From DATARH01 sp035550515 (GTDB lineage Bacteria; Pseudomonadota; Alphaproteobacteria; ATCC43930; CGMCC-115725): a stretch of DNA of 64,000 nucleotides. The translations under genes were made by a program, and so were the position numbers. Shown here in pieces: positions 16,290-25,133 of this stretch (the first letter of the stretch is position 1; each line of letters starts with the position of its first letter). The stretch lies in the NCBI GenBank assembly GCA_035550515.1, contig DASZOZ010000010.1:31413-95412 (forward strand), in the 5' to 3' direction. The notes beneath the pieces are model-generated. The model did no database searches and was not told where the DNA came from. It saw only the letters and a program-made list of their open reading frames with translations.

Positions 16290-16658
16290 ATGCGAAAAGG
16301 CGGACAGGTGCGCGTCCTGCTGTCGGCGGCGGTGCTGCTCGTCACCGCGTCATGCAGCCAGTATTACGGCGTGAGCCCGGTCTCGCTGGCCTGGACGCCG
16401 CCGCCCGGCCAGCTGACGCTGAGCAATTACCGCTTCGAGCATGCGGCGATCGAGGCGGTCATCGCCGCCGGGCCGGACTGCACGCCGCTCGACGCGACGG
16501 CGCCCACTGCCTTCGACCTGCCGTTCAAGGGGACGCACGTGCTGGCGGCCGCGCCGAACGCCGATATCTGCTGGCGGCGCCAGGTCGCGGGCGGACAATG
16601 GACCGATTGGAACCGCGCGTTCACCGCATCCGGCAAGTTTATCGACGTGCAGCTTTAA
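16290..16658 (+). CDS. Predicted lipoprotein, unknown function
   Basis: 122 residues with an N-terminal lipoprotein signal (VLLSAAVLLVTASCSQYYG, probable acylated Cys about residue 20). The mature part is 100 residues with three further Cys (PDCTPLD, DICWRR) and many aromatics, likely a small periplasmic or outer-membrane domain. It starts one base after the oxaloacetate decarboxylase stop, so translation is probably coupled, although no functional link is obvious. Family not recognised. Confidence 0.62.
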   Translation: MRKGGQVRVLLSAAVLLVTASCSQYYGVSPVSLAWTPPPGQLTLSNYRFEHAAIEAVIAAGPDCTPLDATAPTAFDLPFKGTHVLAAAPNADICWRRQVAGGQWTDWNRAFTASGKFIDVQL

Positions 16659-16688
16659 CCGCCGCGCGCGCCTGCCTAGACTGGGCGG

Positions 16689-17642
16689 GTGAACGCCACC
16701 CGCCGCGACCTGTTCCCCCCGATCGAGCCGTACCGGACCGGCCGGTTGCGGCTCGATTCGCGGCACACGATGTACTGGGAGGAATCCGGTAACCCGCGCG
16801 GCGTGCCGGCGCTCTTTCTGCATGGCGGGCCGGGCGCGGGGGCGACGCCGGTGCACCGGCGGTTCTTCGACCCGGCATTCTGGCGTGTCGTCGTCTACGA
16901 CCAGCGCGGCGGCGGGCGCTCGACGCCGCTCGGCGAGACGCAGGACAATACCCCCGCGCATCTGGTCGCCGATATCGAGACGCTGCGCCGGGAACTGGCG
17001 ATCGACCGCTGGCTGGTGTTCGGCGGCTCGTGGGGGTCGACCCTGGCGCTGCTCTACGCCCAGGCCCATCCGGAAAGCTGCCGCGGCCTGGTGCTGCGCG
17101 GCATCTTCCTGGCGCGCGCCGCGGAAATCGACTGGTTTCTGTACGGCATCCGCACGGTCTTCCCCGAGGCGTGGCGGGCCTTTGCCGGCTATCTCCCGGA
17201 GGCGGAGCGCGGCGACCTGCTCGCGGCCTATTACCGGCGGCTGATCGACCCCGATCCGCGCGTGCATCTGCCGGCGGCGCGGGCGTGGAGCCTGTTCGAG
17301 GGCGCCTGCTCGACATTGCTGCCGAACCCGGAGACCGTCGCCGCGTTCGGCGAGGACCGGCTGGCGCTCGGGCTGGCGCGCATCGAGGCGCATTTCTTTA
17401 CCCACCACCTGCTGGCCGGGAGCGACGATCTCATCGCCCGCCTGGGCCGCATGCGGCATCTGCCGGGGATCATCGTGCAGGGCCGCTACGACATGGTGTG
17501 CCCGATCCGCGGCGCCGACGAGCTGGCGCATGCCTGGCCGGAGGCCGAGTACGTCATCGTGCCCGACGCCGGGCATTCAGCGATGGAGCCGGGGATCCGC
17601 GAACAGCTCGTCCTGGCGACCGAGCGGATGAAGCGGCGGTAA
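16689..17642 (+). CDS. pip: Proline iminopeptidase
   Basis: 317-residue alpha/beta hydrolase of peptidase family S33 that removes N-terminal proline from peptides (EC 3.4.11.5). Signatures: HGGPGAGATP (oxyanion hole), YDQRGGGRS, the nucleophile motif GGSWGSTLAL, and the late GRYDMVCP and PDAGHSA segments carrying the acid and His. The start is a GTG at 16689; the encoded N terminus NATRRDLFPPIEPYRTGRL is typical of the family. It probably acts in the cytoplasm in peptide recycling; the upstream peptide-binding protein is a suggestive neighbour but not proof of a pathway. Confidence 0.92.
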   Translation: MNATRRDLFPPIEPYRTGRLRLDSRHTMYWEESGNPRGVPALFLHGGPGAGATPVHRRFFDPAFWRVVVYDQRGGGRSTPLGETQDNTPAHLVADIETLRRELAIDRWLVFGGSWGSTLALLYAQAHPESCRGLVLRGIFLARAAEIDWFLYGIRTVFPEAWRAFAGYLPEAERGDLLAAYYRRLIDPDPRVHLPAARAWSLFEGACSTLLPNPETVAAFGEDRLALGLARIEAHFFTHHLLAGSDDLIARLGRMRHLPGIIVQGRYDMVCPIRGADELAHAWPEAEYVIVPDAGHSAMEPGIREQLVLATERMKRR

Positions 17643-17742
17643 TGGCGGCGACGGGCGATCGCGTTGCGGTTTCGCTTGCCGGCGGGATCATCGCGCCTAA
17701 TATGCGTTTGCCTGAGATGGCTTTTTCGCGGCAAGGGTGGGG

Positions 17743-18309
17743 ATGCCGGTGAGACGGGTGGAAATCGCACGATGCGTCCTTGCCGCGGTTGCGGTCGTCG
17801 CGGTTGCGATGGTCGGGGCGGCGCTGACGGCGCGGCCGGCCGCGGCGCAATTCTCGCTCGGTTCGCCGGGCGGCCCGATGCGCCTCGCCTTGGGCGCGGG
17901 CGCGTTCGACTTCACCCCCAACGACAATCATCCCGACTCGACCACCCAGGGGCTGTTCTCCGGCGAGTTTCATTTCGGCGATCTGCTGTGGATCGTGTCG
18001 CCGATGGTCGGGGTTCAGGTTTCGACCCAGGGCAGCACCTATCTTTACGGCGGGTTCGGTTTCGACATCAATTTCACGCCGAACTGGGTGCTGACGCCGA
18101 ACGGCGCGTTCGGCTGGTACGAACGCGGCTCCGGAACCAATCTCGGCTCGGCGGCCGAGTTCCGCACCGGCGCCGAGCTCGACTACAAATTCGACGACCA
18201 GTCGCGGCTCGGCGTGACGGTCCATCACATCTCCAATGCCGGCATCGGCAAATACAATCCCGGCGAGCAGCAGATCATGCTGGTCTACCAGCTTCCGCTG
18301 CACTGGTAG
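17743..18309 (+). CDS. Lipid A 3-O-deacylase (PagL) family outer-membrane protein
   Basis: 188 residues with a signal peptide ending at AAAQ and a mature part alternating like an outer-membrane beta barrel (LYGGFGFDINF, WVLTPNGAFGWYE). The catalytic region HHISNAGIGKYNPGEQ carries the His-x-Ser pair (His162, Ser164) and a Glu (175) at about the spacing of Pseudomonas PagL. Such enzymes remove the 3-O acyl chain from lipid A at the cell surface (EC 3.1.1.77). The ATG at 17743 has AGGG upstream; a GTG two codons earlier is possible. No other LPS gene is adjacent. Confidence 0.82.
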   Translation: MPVRRVEIARCVLAAVAVVAVAMVGAALTARPAAAQFSLGSPGGPMRLALGAGAFDFTPNDNHPDSTTQGLFSGEFHFGDLLWIVSPMVGVQVSTQGSTYLYGGFGFDINFTPNWVLTPNGAFGWYERGSGTNLGSAAEFRTGAELDYKFDDQSRLGVTVHHISNAGIGKYNPGEQQIMLVYQLPLHW

Positions 18310-18352
18310 GCGCGGCCCTCAACAGCCGAGCCGCTGAACGAGGGAGGGCATG

Positions 18353-19117
18353 ATGGATATCGCCGGCACGGCGGCAGTGATCAGCGGCGGCGCCTCGGGG
18401 CTGGGGCGCGCCACCGCCGCGGCCCTGGCGGCAGCCGGCGCCAGGGTGGCGCTGCTCGATGTCAACGGCGGCGCGGCCGCTTCCGCCGCGCAGCAACTCG
18501 GCGGGCTGGGCCTGGCCTGCGACGTGACCGATGCCGCTGCGGTCGAGGCGGCGGTCGCGCAGGCGCGCGAACGACATGGGCCGGCTCGGATCGTCGTCAA
18601 TTGCGCCGGGATCGGGCGTGCCGGCCGCATCGTCGACCGCAACGGCAAGCCGATGCCGCTCGACCAGTTCCGCCAGGTGATCGAGGTCAACCTGATCGGC
18701 AGCTTCAACCTGCTGCGCGTCGCGGCGGCCGACATGGCCGGGCTCGACCCGCTGGCCGATGGCGAGCGCGGCGTGATCCTGCTGACCGCGTCGATCGCGG
18801 CCTATGACGGACAGATCGGCCAAGCCGCCTACAGTGCCTCGAAAGGCGGGATCGTCGGCCTGACGCTGCCGGCGGCGCGCGAGCTGGCGCGCTATGGCGT
18901 GCGCGTCGCGGCGATCGCGCCGGGGGTGTTTGCGACGCCGATGCTGGCGGGCCTGCCCGAGGCCGCGCAGACCAGCCTCGCCGCCGACGTGCCGTTCCCG
19001 CAGCGTCTCGGGCGGCCCGACGAATACGCTGCGCTCGCGCTGCATATCTGCTGCAACGCGATGCTCAACGGCGAAGTCATCCGCCTTGACGGCGCCCTGC
19101 GCATGCCGCCGCGGTAA
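18353..19117 (+). CDS. Short-chain dehydrogenase, 3-hydroxyacyl-CoA dehydrogenase type 2-like
   Basis: 254-residue classical SDR. The cofactor motif is GGASGLG, Asp40 in LLDVNG favours NAD, NCAGIG follows, and the catalytic Ser and YSASK are present (TASIAAYDG...AAYSASKGG). The DRNGKPMPLDQF segment and overall order resemble HSD17B10/3-hydroxyacyl-CoA dehydrogenase type II, which oxidises (S)-3-hydroxyacyl-CoA. That substrate is an inference. AGGGAGGG precedes two tandem ATGs; the second (18353) has better spacing. It is 43 bases after the pagL-like gene and ends before a repeat element. Confidence 0.83.
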   Translation: MDIAGTAAVISGGASGLGRATAAALAAAGARVALLDVNGGAAASAAQQLGGLGLACDVTDAAAVEAAVAQARERHGPARIVVNCAGIGRAGRIVDRNGKPMPLDQFRQVIEVNLIGSFNLLRVAAADMAGLDPLADGERGVILLTASIAAYDGQIGQAAYSASKGGIVGLTLPAARELARYGVRVAAIAPGVFATPMLAGLPEAAQTSLAADVPFPQRLGRPDEYAALALHICCNAMLNGEVIRLDGALRMPPR

Positions 19118-19129
19118 ATCGAGCACGCC

Positions 19130-19210
19130 GAGCCACCCTCTCCCGCAATGCGGCAGAGGGTGGCTCCGGGCAAAGCCCGAAGGCGGGTGAGGGGACCGTC
19201 TCCCTCACCC
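19130..19210. repeat. Intergenic triple-hairpin repeat, possible bidirectional terminator
   Basis: Three consecutive inverted repeats fill the gap between two convergent genes. The first is a 12-base stem (19130-19141 with 19155-19166) containing a small inner CCGC/GCGG stem. The second is CGGGC-AAA-GCCCG (about 19168-19180). The third is a 9-base stem GGGTGAGGG (19185-19193) with CCCTCACCC (19202-19210). The sequence type (ACCCTCTCCCGCA... with CGGGCAAAGCCCG) is one I know as recurrent in proteobacterial genomes. It may stop transcription from both sides. Confidence 0.65.
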
Positions 19211-19227
19211 TCCGTCGCTGCCGTTGG

Positions 19228-19413
19228 CTAGCCGCGGACGACCGGGGCCGGCGGGGGCGGCGGCGGGGCCGGAGCGGCCATCGGTTGCGGCGGCGGGGGC
19301 GGCGGCGGGGCGGGCGCCGGGGCGCAGGCCGCGAGCAGCACCACGGGAGCCAGGACGCCAACCATCACCGCATAGCGCAAGTGCCTGCCGCTCACCAATT
19401 TTACGTCGGACAT
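19228..19413 (-). CDS. Short proline-rich lipoprotein
   Basis: 61 residues: basic N terminus, hydrophobic stretch VMVGVLAPVVLLAAC with a LAAC lipobox, then a mature part made almost wholly of Ala and Pro with two polyproline runs. The ATG at 19413 has GGAGG 7 bases upstream. Such peptides may act as envelope spacers or be small lipoproteins of unknown role. It is divergent from the L,D-transpeptidase gene, which is a cell-wall context. No family assigned. Confidence 0.62.
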   Translation of the reverse strand: MSDVKLVSGRHLRYAVMVGVLAPVVLLAACAPAPAPPPPPPPQPMAAPAPPPPPPAPVVRG

Positions 19414-19720
19414 CGATTTCCTCCACGGTTGAGAGGCTGAGACGATAAGACAATCGAAAAGCGATTGACAGAACGGAATAACGCTGAAGTTGCCCTGCTG
19501 GTTCCGGCCGGCGTTGCGGAATCCCTTTTGTCGCACCACGCGAACGACGGGTGCGGGCCACGCGACGGTTGAAGAAAGACCGCTACGGTGGGCACAATCG
19601 CCTCGAGAGGGCATCGCGTTGAAGTTTTACCCCATTTCGGCTCGGAACCGCGAACGCGTACCGCCGTTCCACCAGGGGCAGCGCGAATCGCGCCGGGATC
19701 ACGCGTTCGGTGAGGCTACT
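19414..19720. other. Divergent intergenic region between the Pro-rich lipoprotein and L,D-transpeptidase genes
   Basis: About 300 bases with locally lower GC around 19440-19490. A TTGACA hexamer at 19465-19470 on the plus strand could be a -35 element, but no good -10 follows at standard spacing. The plus frame of the transpeptidase stays open through part of this stretch, so a longer N terminus cannot be fully excluded. No RNA gene or repeat was seen. Confidence 0.35.
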
Positions 19721-21154
19721 GTGCACCCATCATGCAGCTTCTCGATAAGGCGCATTCTCAGGCTCGCCGGACCGATCGCGGGCGGCGCGATCGCCTTTGC
19801 GGCATGCGCCTTCGCACCCGCCGCTGGCCATGCCGGGGATCAGGAGACCGGGGCGGTCTTTGCGCCGGTGCGGGTGGCGGCTCCCGTCGTGATGCAGGCC
19901 AACGCCAACGGCGATCTCGGGCGCCTGCTCAACAGCGCGCCCGAGATATTTGTCGCCGGTGAGCGGCTGAACGCCGGGTTGCTGCGACGTTTTTACGCGC
20001 GCCACGGTTTTGCGCCGGTATGGACGGCCCGGCAACAGCAAGCCAATGCGCTGGTCGACGCCGTGTTGCACGCGGGGGATCACGGGCTTGCGCCGGAACT
20101 GTTTCATGCAAATCTGCTGCGGTCGGCGACATTGGCGCCGCCGGACCGCGAACTGCTGCTGTCGGACGCGTTTCTCTCCTACGCCGACGCGCTCTCGCGC
20201 GGGGTCGTGCCGGTCGAGCAGCGCAGGGACGACGAGGCGTTGACGCCCGGGCCGATCGATGTCGCGGCCGCGCTCGACGCCGTCATCGCCAGCCCCGACC
20301 CCGCCTCGGCGATCGAGGCGCTCGCGCCGCAGACGCCGACTTATCGGCTGCTGCGCCAGGCGCTGCAGAATTTTCATGCCGGCCTGCCGGTCGGCGGCAA
20401 GACGGCGACGAGCCGCCTGCGCGAGATCGAGGTCAACCTCGAGCGTGAGCGCTGGCTGCCCCGGCGGCTGCCGCCCGACCGCGTGTGGGTCAATGTGGCC
20501 GACGAGCGGGTGGTGCTGTACCGCGACGACCGGCCGGTCTTCGCGACCAAGGTCATCGTCGGACAGGACGAGTTGCGCAACCAGAGCCCGGAGTTCGAGG
20601 CGACGATCGACGGCATCCTGTTCAATCCGCCCTGGAACATCCCGCAGGACATCGCCGCCAACGAGATCCTGCCGAAGACCGCGCAGGACCCGAATTACCT
20701 GGCGCGGCATAACATGGTCATGCTGCCCAACGGCATACTGCAACAGCTGGCCGGGCCGAATTCGGGGCTTGGGCAACTGATGTTCGAGATGCAGAACCGG
20801 TTCGACGTCTATCTGCACGACACGCCGTCGAAAAACCTGTTCAGCCGCAGCGACCGCCGCATCAGCCATGGCTGCATCCGGGTGGAAAAGCCGCGCGAGC
20901 TGGCCGCCCTGCTGATGCAGCAGCCGGTCGAGGCGATCAACCAGGCGATCGCGACGGGCGACACCGTCAGCAGCAAGCTGCCGCAGCCCGTGCCGGTCTT
21001 TGTGGTCTACGAGACCGCATTCGCGGATGCCGACGGCCGGCTGCAATTCCGCCCCGATGTCTACGGGCGCGACCCCGAGATCTGGCCGCACCTCGATCCG
21101 GAGCGGCAACCGGTGGCGGAACGCGAACCCTCGTTCGGCCAACGCGGCGGCTGA
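19721..21154 (+). CDS. L,D-transpeptidase, YcbB/LdtD type
   Basis: About 477 residues. The enzyme forms 3-3 cross-links between meso-diaminopimelate residues in peptidoglycan, in the periplasm. Order: signal/anchor region (RLAGPIAGGAIAFAACAFAPAAG), an N-terminal domain with RFYARHGFAPVW, a linker domain, and the YkuD catalytic domain with SHGCIRVEKP containing the catalytic Cys. The segment WNIPQDIAANEILPK is typical of the YcbB branch. The start is uncertain: GTG at 19721 puts the hydrophobic segment at the N terminus, while the frame is open further upstream without a convincing ribosome site. Confidence 0.85.
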   Translation: MHPSCSFSIRRILRLAGPIAGGAIAFAACAFAPAAGHAGDQETGAVFAPVRVAAPVVMQANANGDLGRLLNSAPEIFVAGERLNAGLLRRFYARHGFAPVWTARQQQANALVDAVLHAGDHGLAPELFHANLLRSATLAPPDRELLLSDAFLSYADALSRGVVPVEQRRDDEALTPGPIDVAAALDAVIASPDPASAIEALAPQTPTYRLLRQALQNFHAGLPVGGKTATSRLREIEVNLERERWLPRRLPPDRVWVNVADERVVLYRDDRPVFATKVIVGQDELRNQSPEFEATIDGILFNPPWNIPQDIAANEILPKTAQDPNYLARHNMVMLPNGILQQLAGPNSGLGQLMFEMQNRFDVYLHDTPSKNLFSRSDRRISHGCIRVEKPRELAALLMQQPVEAINQAIATGDTVSSKLPQPVPVFVVYETAFADADGRLQFRPDVYGRDPEIWPHLDPERQPVAEREPSFGQRGG

Positions 21155-21185
21155 CGCGAACGCGGCGCGACATCACGCGCGCCCG

Positions 21186-21914
21186 CTACCTGCCGGCGAC
21201 CACCAGGATCGATACGCCGAAAGGGGGATGCAAGAGCGGCGCCGTTCCGACATCGGCGCGAAAGATCGCGTTGCAGACGCGATTGACCAGGGGAGAGATC
21301 AACCGGGTCTCGCTCTCGATCTCGATATGCAGCCGCTCGATGAGCCGCCGGACGATCCAGATCGGCAGGAACATCAGGTAATTGAAGTAGAACGCGTGCG
21401 ATAGTCGCAGGCCGGCCCGCTCGAACTTGCTCCTGAGCGGCGCCATGCGGTAGCGCCGCCGATGGTGCGACACCCGGTCCTGCAACCCCCAGAGCTGGCT
21501 GAACGCCGGCACCGAGACGAGGGCCATGCCGCCGGGACGCAGCACCCGCCTGATCTCCCCGAGCGCGCCGAGATCGTCGTCCACATGCTCGATGATGTCG
21601 GTCGCGAGCACCAGGTCGAAGCTGCCGTCGGCGAACGGCAAGGCGCAGATATCGCCGCGGCTCAGCCGGCCGAAGCCTTTGTCCCGGCAGAACCGCAGCG
21701 CTTCCTCGCTGTAATCGAGCGCGGTGACCCGGAGAAACCCCAACTCGCGCAGCATCCGCAGATTGGTGCCCGCCCCGCTGCCGACGTCAAGCACGGCGGC
21801 GTCGCGCCCGATGCCGCTGTTCGCCAGTTCGCGCGCGAACAGCTGGCGCCGCCCGACATACCACCAATGCGTCGCCTCCAGCTCGGCCTCGGCGGCGTAA
21901 ACCCCGCTTTCCAC
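21186..21914 (-). CDS. Class I SAM-dependent methyltransferase
   Basis: 242 residues with the Rossmann-type SAM fold: motif I LDVGSGAGTNLRML (about residue 42), the acidic residue after VTALDYS, DICALPFADGSFDLVLATDIIEH (motif II region, split here as DICALPFADGS and FDLVLATDIIEH) and VLRPGGMALVSVP. The C-terminal third (FYFNYLMFLPIWIVRRL) is hydrophobic and may touch the membrane. It starts 12 bases after the glycosyltransferase gene in the same operon, so it probably methylates a glycolipid or glycan intermediate; the substrate is not identifiable. Confidence 0.82.
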   Translation of the reverse strand: MESGVYAAEAELEATHWWYVGRRQLFARELANSGIGRDAAVLDVGSGAGTNLRMLRELGFLRVTALDYSEEALRFCRDKGFGRLSRGDICALPFADGSFDLVLATDIIEHVDDDLGALGEIRRVLRPGGMALVSVPAFSQLWGLQDRVSHHRRRYRMAPLRSKFERAGLRLSHAFYFNYLMFLPIWIVRRLIERLHIEIESETRLISPLVNRVCNAIFRADVGTAPLLHPPFGVSILVVAGR

Positions 21915-21926
21915 GTCGACGCCCCG

Positions 21927-22958
21927 CTATTTCCCTGGCTCGGGCACCAAATCGCGCTCGGCCACCAAACCGTGCTCCGGCAGCCGGCTCGCCGCGGCGC
22001 CCGGCGCGCGATAAAGCTCCTTGACGATAAAGAGCGGCCGCCGCCGCGCCTCGATATAGATGCGGCCGACATACTCGCCCAGCATCCCGAGGCAGAATAG
22101 CTGCACGCTGCTGAACACGAGAAGCGCCAGGAACATGCTGGCCCAGCCGCGCACCGTCCCGCCGAGGATCAGCGCGAACACATCGTAGATCGCCAGCATG
22201 ATCGCGATCACCAGGAAGGAGCACGCCAGATAGGTCGCAAAGCGCAGCGGCGCGGTCGAAAAGCCGGTAATGGCGTCGAGCCCCAGCCGCACCATCTTGC
22301 GCAGCGTGTAACCGGTTTCCCCGGTCCCCCGCGCCTCGCGATCATACGGCAGCGCGACTTGGTTGAACCCCAGCCACGACACCATGCCGCGAATGAAGCG
22401 GTGCTGCTCGGGCATCTGGTTGAGCAGATCGACGACCTCGCGGCGCATCAGGCGAAAATCGCCGGTGTCGACCGGGATCGACACATCCGCGAGGCGTTGC
22501 AGCACGCGGTAAAAGCCGGTCGCCGACAACGTCTTGAAGCGGCCTTCCCCGGCGCGCGAGCGGCGCTGGCCATAGACCACGTCGGCGCCGTCATCCATCA
22601 GCCGCATCATCTCCGGCAACAGCTCGGGCGGGTCCTGCAAATCGGCGTCGATGACGAGGACGCGCCGGCCGCGGCACAAGGCCAGCCCGGCCGACAGCGC
22701 CAATTGGTGTCCGTGGTTGCGCGACAGGTCGACGCCGGTCACCCGGCGGTCGTGCTTGCACAGCCCGAGAATGACCTCCCAGGTATTGTCGCGCGAGCCG
22801 TCGTTGATGAGGACGATCTCGAACTCGCTCTCGCCCGCGGCCGCGCAGGCCGCGGCCAGCCGGGTATACAGCGCGCGGAGCACCGCCGCCTCGTTGTAGC
22901 AGGGAACGACGATCGAGAGATTGGGATCGCCGCCGCGATCAGCGGTCGTCGCGCTCAT
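21927..22958 (-). CDS. Polyprenyl-phosphate glycosyltransferase, GT2 (DPM1/ArnC-like)
   Basis: 343 residues. An N-terminal GT-A domain shows SIVVPCYNEAAVL, NDGSRDNTW, the metal-binding DADLQDPPE and GQRRSR...VDTGDFRLM. Two C-terminal membrane helices follow (residues about 235-300). This is the layout of enzymes that place a sugar on undecaprenyl phosphate at the inner membrane, such as ArnC or GtrB. The start MSATTADRGGDPN overlaps the stop of the upstream membrane protein gene (ATGA), so they are coupled. The sugar is unknown; the membrane partner could use the lipid-linked sugar. Confidence 0.88.
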   Translation of the reverse strand: MSATTADRGGDPNLSIVVPCYNEAAVLRALYTRLAAACAAAGESEFEIVLINDGSRDNTWEVILGLCKHDRRVTGVDLSRNHGHQLALSAGLALCRGRRVLVIDADLQDPPELLPEMMRLMDDGADVVYGQRRSRAGEGRFKTLSATGFYRVLQRLADVSIPVDTGDFRLMRREVVDLLNQMPEQHRFIRGMVSWLGFNQVALPYDREARGTGETGYTLRKMVRLGLDAITGFSTAPLRFATYLACSFLVIAIMLAIYDVFALILGGTVRGWASMFLALLVFSSVQLFCLGMLGEYVGRIYIEARRRPLFIVKELYRAPGAAASRLPEHGLVAERDLVPEPGK

Positions 22959-24511
22959 CCGTCGCGGCCCGCGACCGCTGGGACGGGCACGCTCTCGCCG
23001 TCGGCCGGCGCGAGACGGAACGAGCGTGCGAGCAGCCAGCGCGCCGCGGCAACGGCGCATGTCACGGCGATCGCATAGACGGCCAGCCGATACGCGATCA
23101 TGTCCGCGGTCGTGAAAGGATTGGGCCACGCGATCAGCTGCGGGAGAACGCCGAAACCGGCGAACAGCGCGAGCAACCCGGCGCGCCGGCCCAGGTCCCG
23201 CAGAGGCCGCGCGGGCGGCCGGGCGATGACGAAGACGCACAGCAGCAGGACCTGGATCAAGCAAAGCCAGACCGTCAGGCGCGCCGCGTTCCACCATTGC
23301 AACGTCGACTGCACGAGCACCCCGAAGAGTGCGGCGGGCTTGTAATAGAAGAAGGTGAGGAACGCCTCACGCGGGTATGTCTTGACGATCGCGAAGAAGG
23401 CGGAGCGCAGCACCTTTTCGTATCGAGCGCCGTACATCCCGTCGATTCCTTCGTGATTCGGGATGCCCTGCCGACGGATGTACCCCCACCAGACGCATTG
23501 CGCATTGCGATCGACCAGGCCCGGGATAATCCCTTCGGGAATCTCGGCAGGGCAGCGGTAGGTCTCCGGCACGCCCGCAAAGGGCCAGGCGGGATTCTCG
23601 CCAAAGCTGACAAACATCCTGTGCCAGACCGTGCCGTAAAGGCGGCCGGCCGCCGCATATTCGGGGAAGGCCCATCGCGGCAGCGTTGTCGTCTCGACGC
23701 GGAGCAACACGGCCGGAAGGAGCAGGACAAGAGCGATCCGCCACCGCCGCGCCGTCCCCCGCCACAGCGCCGCCGCGGCGCAGACGACGACGGGACCGAT
23801 CAGATAGGCCGGGCTGCCGCGGACGAGCATCGCGAAGCCGAGGATCGCCACCTGCAGGCCCAGCGCCGCCCAGCGCGGCACGCGGCCGGGCGCGCGGCCC
23901 TGCTCGAAGAACTCCAGGCACCAATGCAGGGCCGGGAGAACGCCAACGACCGAATAATAGCGCAGGCCGCCGACCGGCGCCTGGGCCACGTAATCGATGG
24001 CGGTCGAGAGCGGCGTCAGCAGCAGCAAGGTCAATGCGAACAGCACCGTCGGCACGGCCGACATCCGCTGGTCGCGGTAGCGCCAGATGAAGACGGCCGC
24101 GGAGAGCCCGACCAGCACGAGAAAAAACAGCGGCAAGGCCTGCGTGCCGAGCCCGAACAGCGCAAAGGCGGCCTCGGCCATGACGATCCCGCCGATGCCG
24201 GTGCCGTCCCTCGTCAGGATAACAGCGCCCACGGGCGCCGCGCCCGCGGCGGCGGCCTCATCCAGGGCCTGCTCGGCCGGAACGCCGGCGCCTACCCTCT
24301 TCGCGAGAAAGTCGTGCACGCCGAGTTCCATCCGCCCGTGCGTCGCGAGAGGGTAAAGCCGCCGCGACAACGCCGCCGGGAACGGACCTTCCTCTTCCAG
24401 GGCGAACGGTGTGTGCCGGCCTTGATGGAGCGTCAGCACCGCGAGCGTATAGACCGCGAAGCTCAGTACCGCGATCGCAATCGGCAGCACCGAGGCGCCT
24501 CGATGTCGCAT
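22955..24511 (-). CDS. Multi-spanning membrane protein, possible GT-C-type glycosyltransferase
   Basis: 518 residues with about ten hydrophobic segments and one large soluble loop containing four Cys-spaced aromatic regions (ETYRCPAEIPEG, NAQCVWWGYIRRQGI). The N terminus (VLPIAIAVLSFAVYTLAVL) is followed by an acidic loop (ALEEEGPFP). The size, topology and coupling with a polyprenyl-phosphate glycosyltransferase suggest a GT-C fold enzyme that takes a lipid-linked sugar, but no diagnostic motif was confirmed. The start at 24511 (MRHRGASVLP) is preferred; a Met 20 codons upstream is possible. First gene of a three-gene operon. Confidence 0.68.
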   Translation of the reverse strand: MRHRGASVLPIAIAVLSFAVYTLAVLTLHQGRHTPFALEEEGPFPAALSRRLYPLATHGRMELGVHDFLAKRVGAGVPAEQALDEAAAAGAAPVGAVILTRDGTGIGGIVMAEAAFALFGLGTQALPLFFLVLVGLSAAVFIWRYRDQRMSAVPTVLFALTLLLLTPLSTAIDYVAQAPVGGLRYYSVVGVLPALHWCLEFFEQGRAPGRVPRWAALGLQVAILGFAMLVRGSPAYLIGPVVVCAAAALWRGTARRWRIALVLLLPAVLLRVETTTLPRWAFPEYAAAGRLYGTVWHRMFVSFGENPAWPFAGVPETYRCPAEIPEGIIPGLVDRNAQCVWWGYIRRQGIPNHEGIDGMYGARYEKVLRSAFFAIVKTYPREAFLTFFYYKPAALFGVLVQSTLQWWNAARLTVWLCLIQVLLLCVFVIARPPARPLRDLGRRAGLLALFAGFGVLPQLIAWPNPFTTADMIAYRLAVYAIAVTCAVAAARWLLARSFRLAPADGESVPVPAVAGRDG

Positions 24512-24744
24512 TGCGATCAGTCCTGCCCTGCGCAGCGCTCTGTCTGCCTTATCGGCACGCGGACCATCCAACTACCAACAATACGTGCAGCGCCTAAGGC
24601 ATAACATTTTTCGGCGTGCCGATAAAAAGATTCACGATCGCCCGAGGCTCTGTCCCGAGCAGGCGCGATCACGCCGTCGTCGTCCGGCGGGGGCCAGGGT
24701 CAGGGGCTCGGCCCGGCCCGCGCCCGGGGTACGCACGCCTGCCG

Positions 24745-25062
24745 TCAGGGTGTCGACGGCCGGCGGTCGCGCTCCGGGGCGATCTCGTCGATGGCCTGGG
24801 CTTCCTTGATGTCGCGCTCGCTGAGCCCGTCCGCGTCGTGGGTCGTCAGCACGATCTCCACCCGGTTGTAGACATTGAAGATTTCCGGATGGTGAGCCAT
24901 CTTTTCGGCAATCAGCGCGACGCGCGACAGAAAGCCCCAGGCCTCGGAGAAATCGGCAAAGTGATAGCTCTTGCGGATCGCGTCGCGATCGTCGACCTCG
25001 CTCCAGCCGTGCAGTGTCGCGAGCGCCGCGTGCCGTGCCGCACCGGTCAGCTTTTCCACCAT
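24745..25062 (-). CDS. phhB: Pterin-4-alpha-carbinolamine dehydratase
   Basis: 105 residues, the family length. The enzyme dehydrates 4a-hydroxytetrahydrobiopterin (EC 4.2.1.96), regenerating cofactor for aromatic amino acid hydroxylases. The signature is complete: YHFADFSEAWGFLSRV, then MAHHPEIFNVYNRVEI and LTTHDADGLSERD, with the active-site His pair and the second His-Asp. No phenylalanine hydroxylase gene is nearby, so in this genome it may serve a hydroxylase elsewhere or have another role. It is divergent from the zincin-family gene. Confidence 0.92.
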   Translation of the reverse strand: MVEKLTGAARHAALATLHGWSEVDDRDAIRKSYHFADFSEAWGFLSRVALIAEKMAHHPEIFNVYNRVEIVLTTHDADGLSERDIKEAQAIDEIAPERDRRPSTP

Positions 25063-25133
25063 GTCGCCCTCCCGCTTCGTCGCTCGCTAGCAAGTGTGCG
25101 GCGGCGGCGATCCCGTCAAGCGGCAAGGCGGCG

